Positions 62,675 to 64,000 of a stretch of 64,000 nucleotides of DNA are shown here, one piece after another. The notes under the pieces are model-generated. The model saw only the letters and a program-made list of their open reading frames with translations. It did not search any database and was not told where the DNA came from. Both the position numbers and the translations under genes were made by a program. The stretch lies in the NCBI RefSeq assembly GCF_001905545.1, contig NZ_LIPD01000002.1:620001-684000 (forward strand), given 5' to 3'. Every line of letters starts with the position of its first letter. Position 1 is the first letter of the stretch. Source of the DNA: Streptomyces sp. CB02056. GTDB taxonomy: Bacteria > Actinomycetota > Actinomycetes > Streptomycetales > Streptomycetaceae.

Positions 62675-62860
62675 TCAGCGCGAGACCTTACCGGCCTTGA
62701 TGCACGAGGTGCAGACGTTGAGCCGCTTCGGCGTCCGCCCAATCACAGCGCGCACCGTCTGAATGTTGGGGTTCCAACGACGGGGGGTACGGCGGTGAGA
62801 GTGGGAGATGCTGTTGCCGAAGCCCGGCCCCTTGCCGCAGACGTCGCAGTTGGCAGCCAC
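62675..62860 (-). CDS. rpmB: 50S ribosomal protein L28 (zinc-binding form)
   Basis: This 61-residue ribosomal protein starts at a GTG (62860) with GGAG 8-9 nt upstream, giving [15 protein letters not shown], the usual L28 N-terminus; an in-frame ATG further upstream would add three residues. The paired CDVC and CTSC motifs are the zinc-ribbon cysteines of the C-plus form. Streptomycetes usually also have a Cys-less paralogue under Zur control; this would be the zinc-replete copy. It is transcribed away from the next gene. Confidence 0.95.
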   Translation of the reverse strand: MAANCDVCGKGPGFGNSISHSHRRTPRRWNPNIQTVRAVIGRTPKRLNVCTSCIKAGKVSR

Positions 62861-63158
62861 AGGAGTCACTCCAAGACTTCAGATCAGATACTTTCGAAAA
62901 CCCCACTCAGCCACCAGAACACTCGCGTGAACCAGACCGGACAAGGGGGTGAGCCTGGACGGTTCCAGGCAACCGGAAGAGCATACAACGCTTGCTTCCG
63001 TCCCACGAAACTACCATGACCGGCCGAGTGATCGCTCCTGCCCGCCGGACCGGACGGCCCTCCCCGCCCCCCGATAACCTGCCGGTATCACCCCTTGCCG
63101 CCGCCCGGCCCGCGTCACCGCCCCGGGCCGCCGCGGCGTCCCGTCCGGAGGAGACCTG

Positions 63159-64000
63159 GTGCTGCACACGCTCGACGCCCCGGCCGTGCGCACCTGGTGC
63201 CAGCTCGCCCTGCGCGCGCTCGGCCAGGCCCGCGAGGAGATCGACGCGCTCAACGTCTACCCCGTCCCGGACGGCGACACCGGCACCAACCTCTACCTGA
63301 CCGTCGAGTCCGCCGCCGCCGAGGTGGAGAGCCGCTTCGCCGACCCCGCCGCCGACCCGGCGCCCGGGCTGGCCGAGACGGTCCGGGCGATGGCCCGCGG
63401 CGCGCTGGTCGGCGCCCGGGGCAACTCCGGGGTGATCCTCGCCCAGTGGCTGCGCGGCACCGCCGAGACGCTCGCCGAGGGCGGCGGCGCCGAACAGCTG
63501 CGGGCCGCCCTGCAGCGGGCCGCCGACTCCGCCTACCAGGCCGTCGCGGAGCCCGTCGAGGGCACCCTGCTGACCGTCGCCCGGGTCGCCGCCCGGGAGG
63601 CCCACCGGGCCGGGGGCGGGCTCGCCCAGGTCGCCGACACCGCCTACCGGGCCGCCCGGGACGCGCTGCGGCACACCCCCGAGCAGCTCGCCGTCCTGGC
63701 CGAGAACGGGGTGGTGGACGCCGGCGGGCGCGGCCTGGTGGCCGTCCTCGGCGCGCTCGCCGACGCCGTCGCCGGGCAGCAGCCGATGGGGCCGGTCGCG
63801 CTGCGCGGGGACGTCCGGGCCGTGGAGAGCTGCGAGACGCACCTGCGGCCGCCCGGCCCCGGCCACCCCGCCTTCGAGGTCATCTACCTGCTGGACGCCC
63901 CCGACGAGGCGCTGCCCGCGCTGCGCGAGCGGCTCGGCGGGCTCGGCGACTCGCTGGTGATCGGCGGCGGCGACGGCCTGTGGAACGTGCACGTCCACGT
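63159..64000 (+). CDS. DAK2-domain protein, FakA-like kinase (3' end outside window)
   Basis: The visible 280 residues begin at a GTG with GGAGGAGACC upstream. The N-terminal DakL-type domain has LNVYPVPDGDTGTNLYLT (Asp residues for Mg-ATP), ARGNSGVILAQWLRG and ENGVVDAGGRGLV. This is the pattern of FakA/YloV proteins, which phosphorylate protein-bound fatty acids with FakB (DegV) partners. The C-terminal FakA domains start before the window ends. recG usually follows in streptomycetes (from memory). Confidence 0.88.
   Translation, partial: MLHTLDAPAVRTWCQLALRALGQAREEIDALNVYPVPDGDTGTNLYLTVESAAAEVESRFADPAADPAPGLAETVRAMARGALVGARGNSGVILAQWLRGTAETLAEGGGAEQLRAALQRAADSAYQAVAEPVEGTLLTVARVAAREAHRAGGGLAQVADTAYRAARDALRHTPEQLAVLAENGVVDAGGRGLVAVLGALADAVAGQQPMGPVALRGDVRAVESCETHLRPPGPGHPAFEVIYLLDAPDEALPALRERLGGLGDSLVIGGGDGLWNVHVH

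Overview
The window is chromosomal DNA from a streptomycete (Streptomyces or Kitasatospora type). It is very GC-rich with strong third-position G/C, has many GTG starts and TANNNT -10 boxes, and carries family-specific genes: two conservons (CvnA-D), RmdB/CdgF-like c-di-GMP proteins, a HupS-type HU with a lysine tail, and a LuxR-type regulator with an AAA domain. As far as I can recall it, the gene order follows the S. coelicolor core from ligA through gatCAB, ilvBNC, serA, leuB, ilvE, cimA, two conservons, gltX, leuCD, hupS, gpsA, ddlA, thiL, thiD and rpmB. Exact genus and species cannot be read from the sequence. Homology statements rest on recognised motifs and memory; no database was searched.

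Layout. 1-4131: the end of a secreted repeat protein, a MetE-C-like protein and ligA. 4454-10120: a GGDEF-EAL protein (RmdB-like) and the gatC-gatA-small protein-gatB operon. 10370-17363: a small Arg-rich protein, a large LuxR-family ATPase regulator and a ten-helix PAS-GGDEF-degenerate EAL protein (CdgF-like). 17397-23043: ilvB-ilvN-ilvC behind a leader peptide and attenuator, then serA. 23339-30427: a variable stretch with a 53-residue protein, a subtilase, a YfhO-like membrane protein, a 55-bp palindromic element and a Uma2 endonuclease. 30486-34794: leuB, ilvE, and cimA behind a second attenuator.

34877-45904: two head-to-tail conservons on the minus strand. Their cvnB and cvnD genes are identical at the DNA level while cvnA and cvnC are diverged. 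This gene-conversion mosaic is the most striking feature of the window. 46483-52462: a small repeat-containing protein, a FAA hydrolase overlapping gltX, a five-gene tRNA cluster (Gln-Glu-Glu-Glu-Gln) and leuCD. 52645-58421: a small conserved protein, hupS, a short OB/CSD-like protein, cofC, plsC-gpsA and ddlA. 58488-64000: a DUF3515 protein, a stand-alone Lrp-type ligand domain, thiL, pfkA, thiD, rpmB and the start of a FakA/DAK2-like protein cut by the window end.

How the genes fit together. Branched-chain amino acid synthesis dominates: ilvB, ilvN, ilvC, leuB, ilvE, cimA, leuC and leuD all lie here, two of the transcription units having their own leader peptide/terminator. Gln-tRNA synthesis is also clustered: gltX sits beside the tRNA-Glu and tRNA-Gln genes it should charge, and gatCAB, which converts Glu-tRNA-Gln, is in the same window. 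Signalling is represented by two c-di-GMP proteins and two GTPase/histidine-kinase-like conservons. Two BldD-like boxes precede the downstream conservon.
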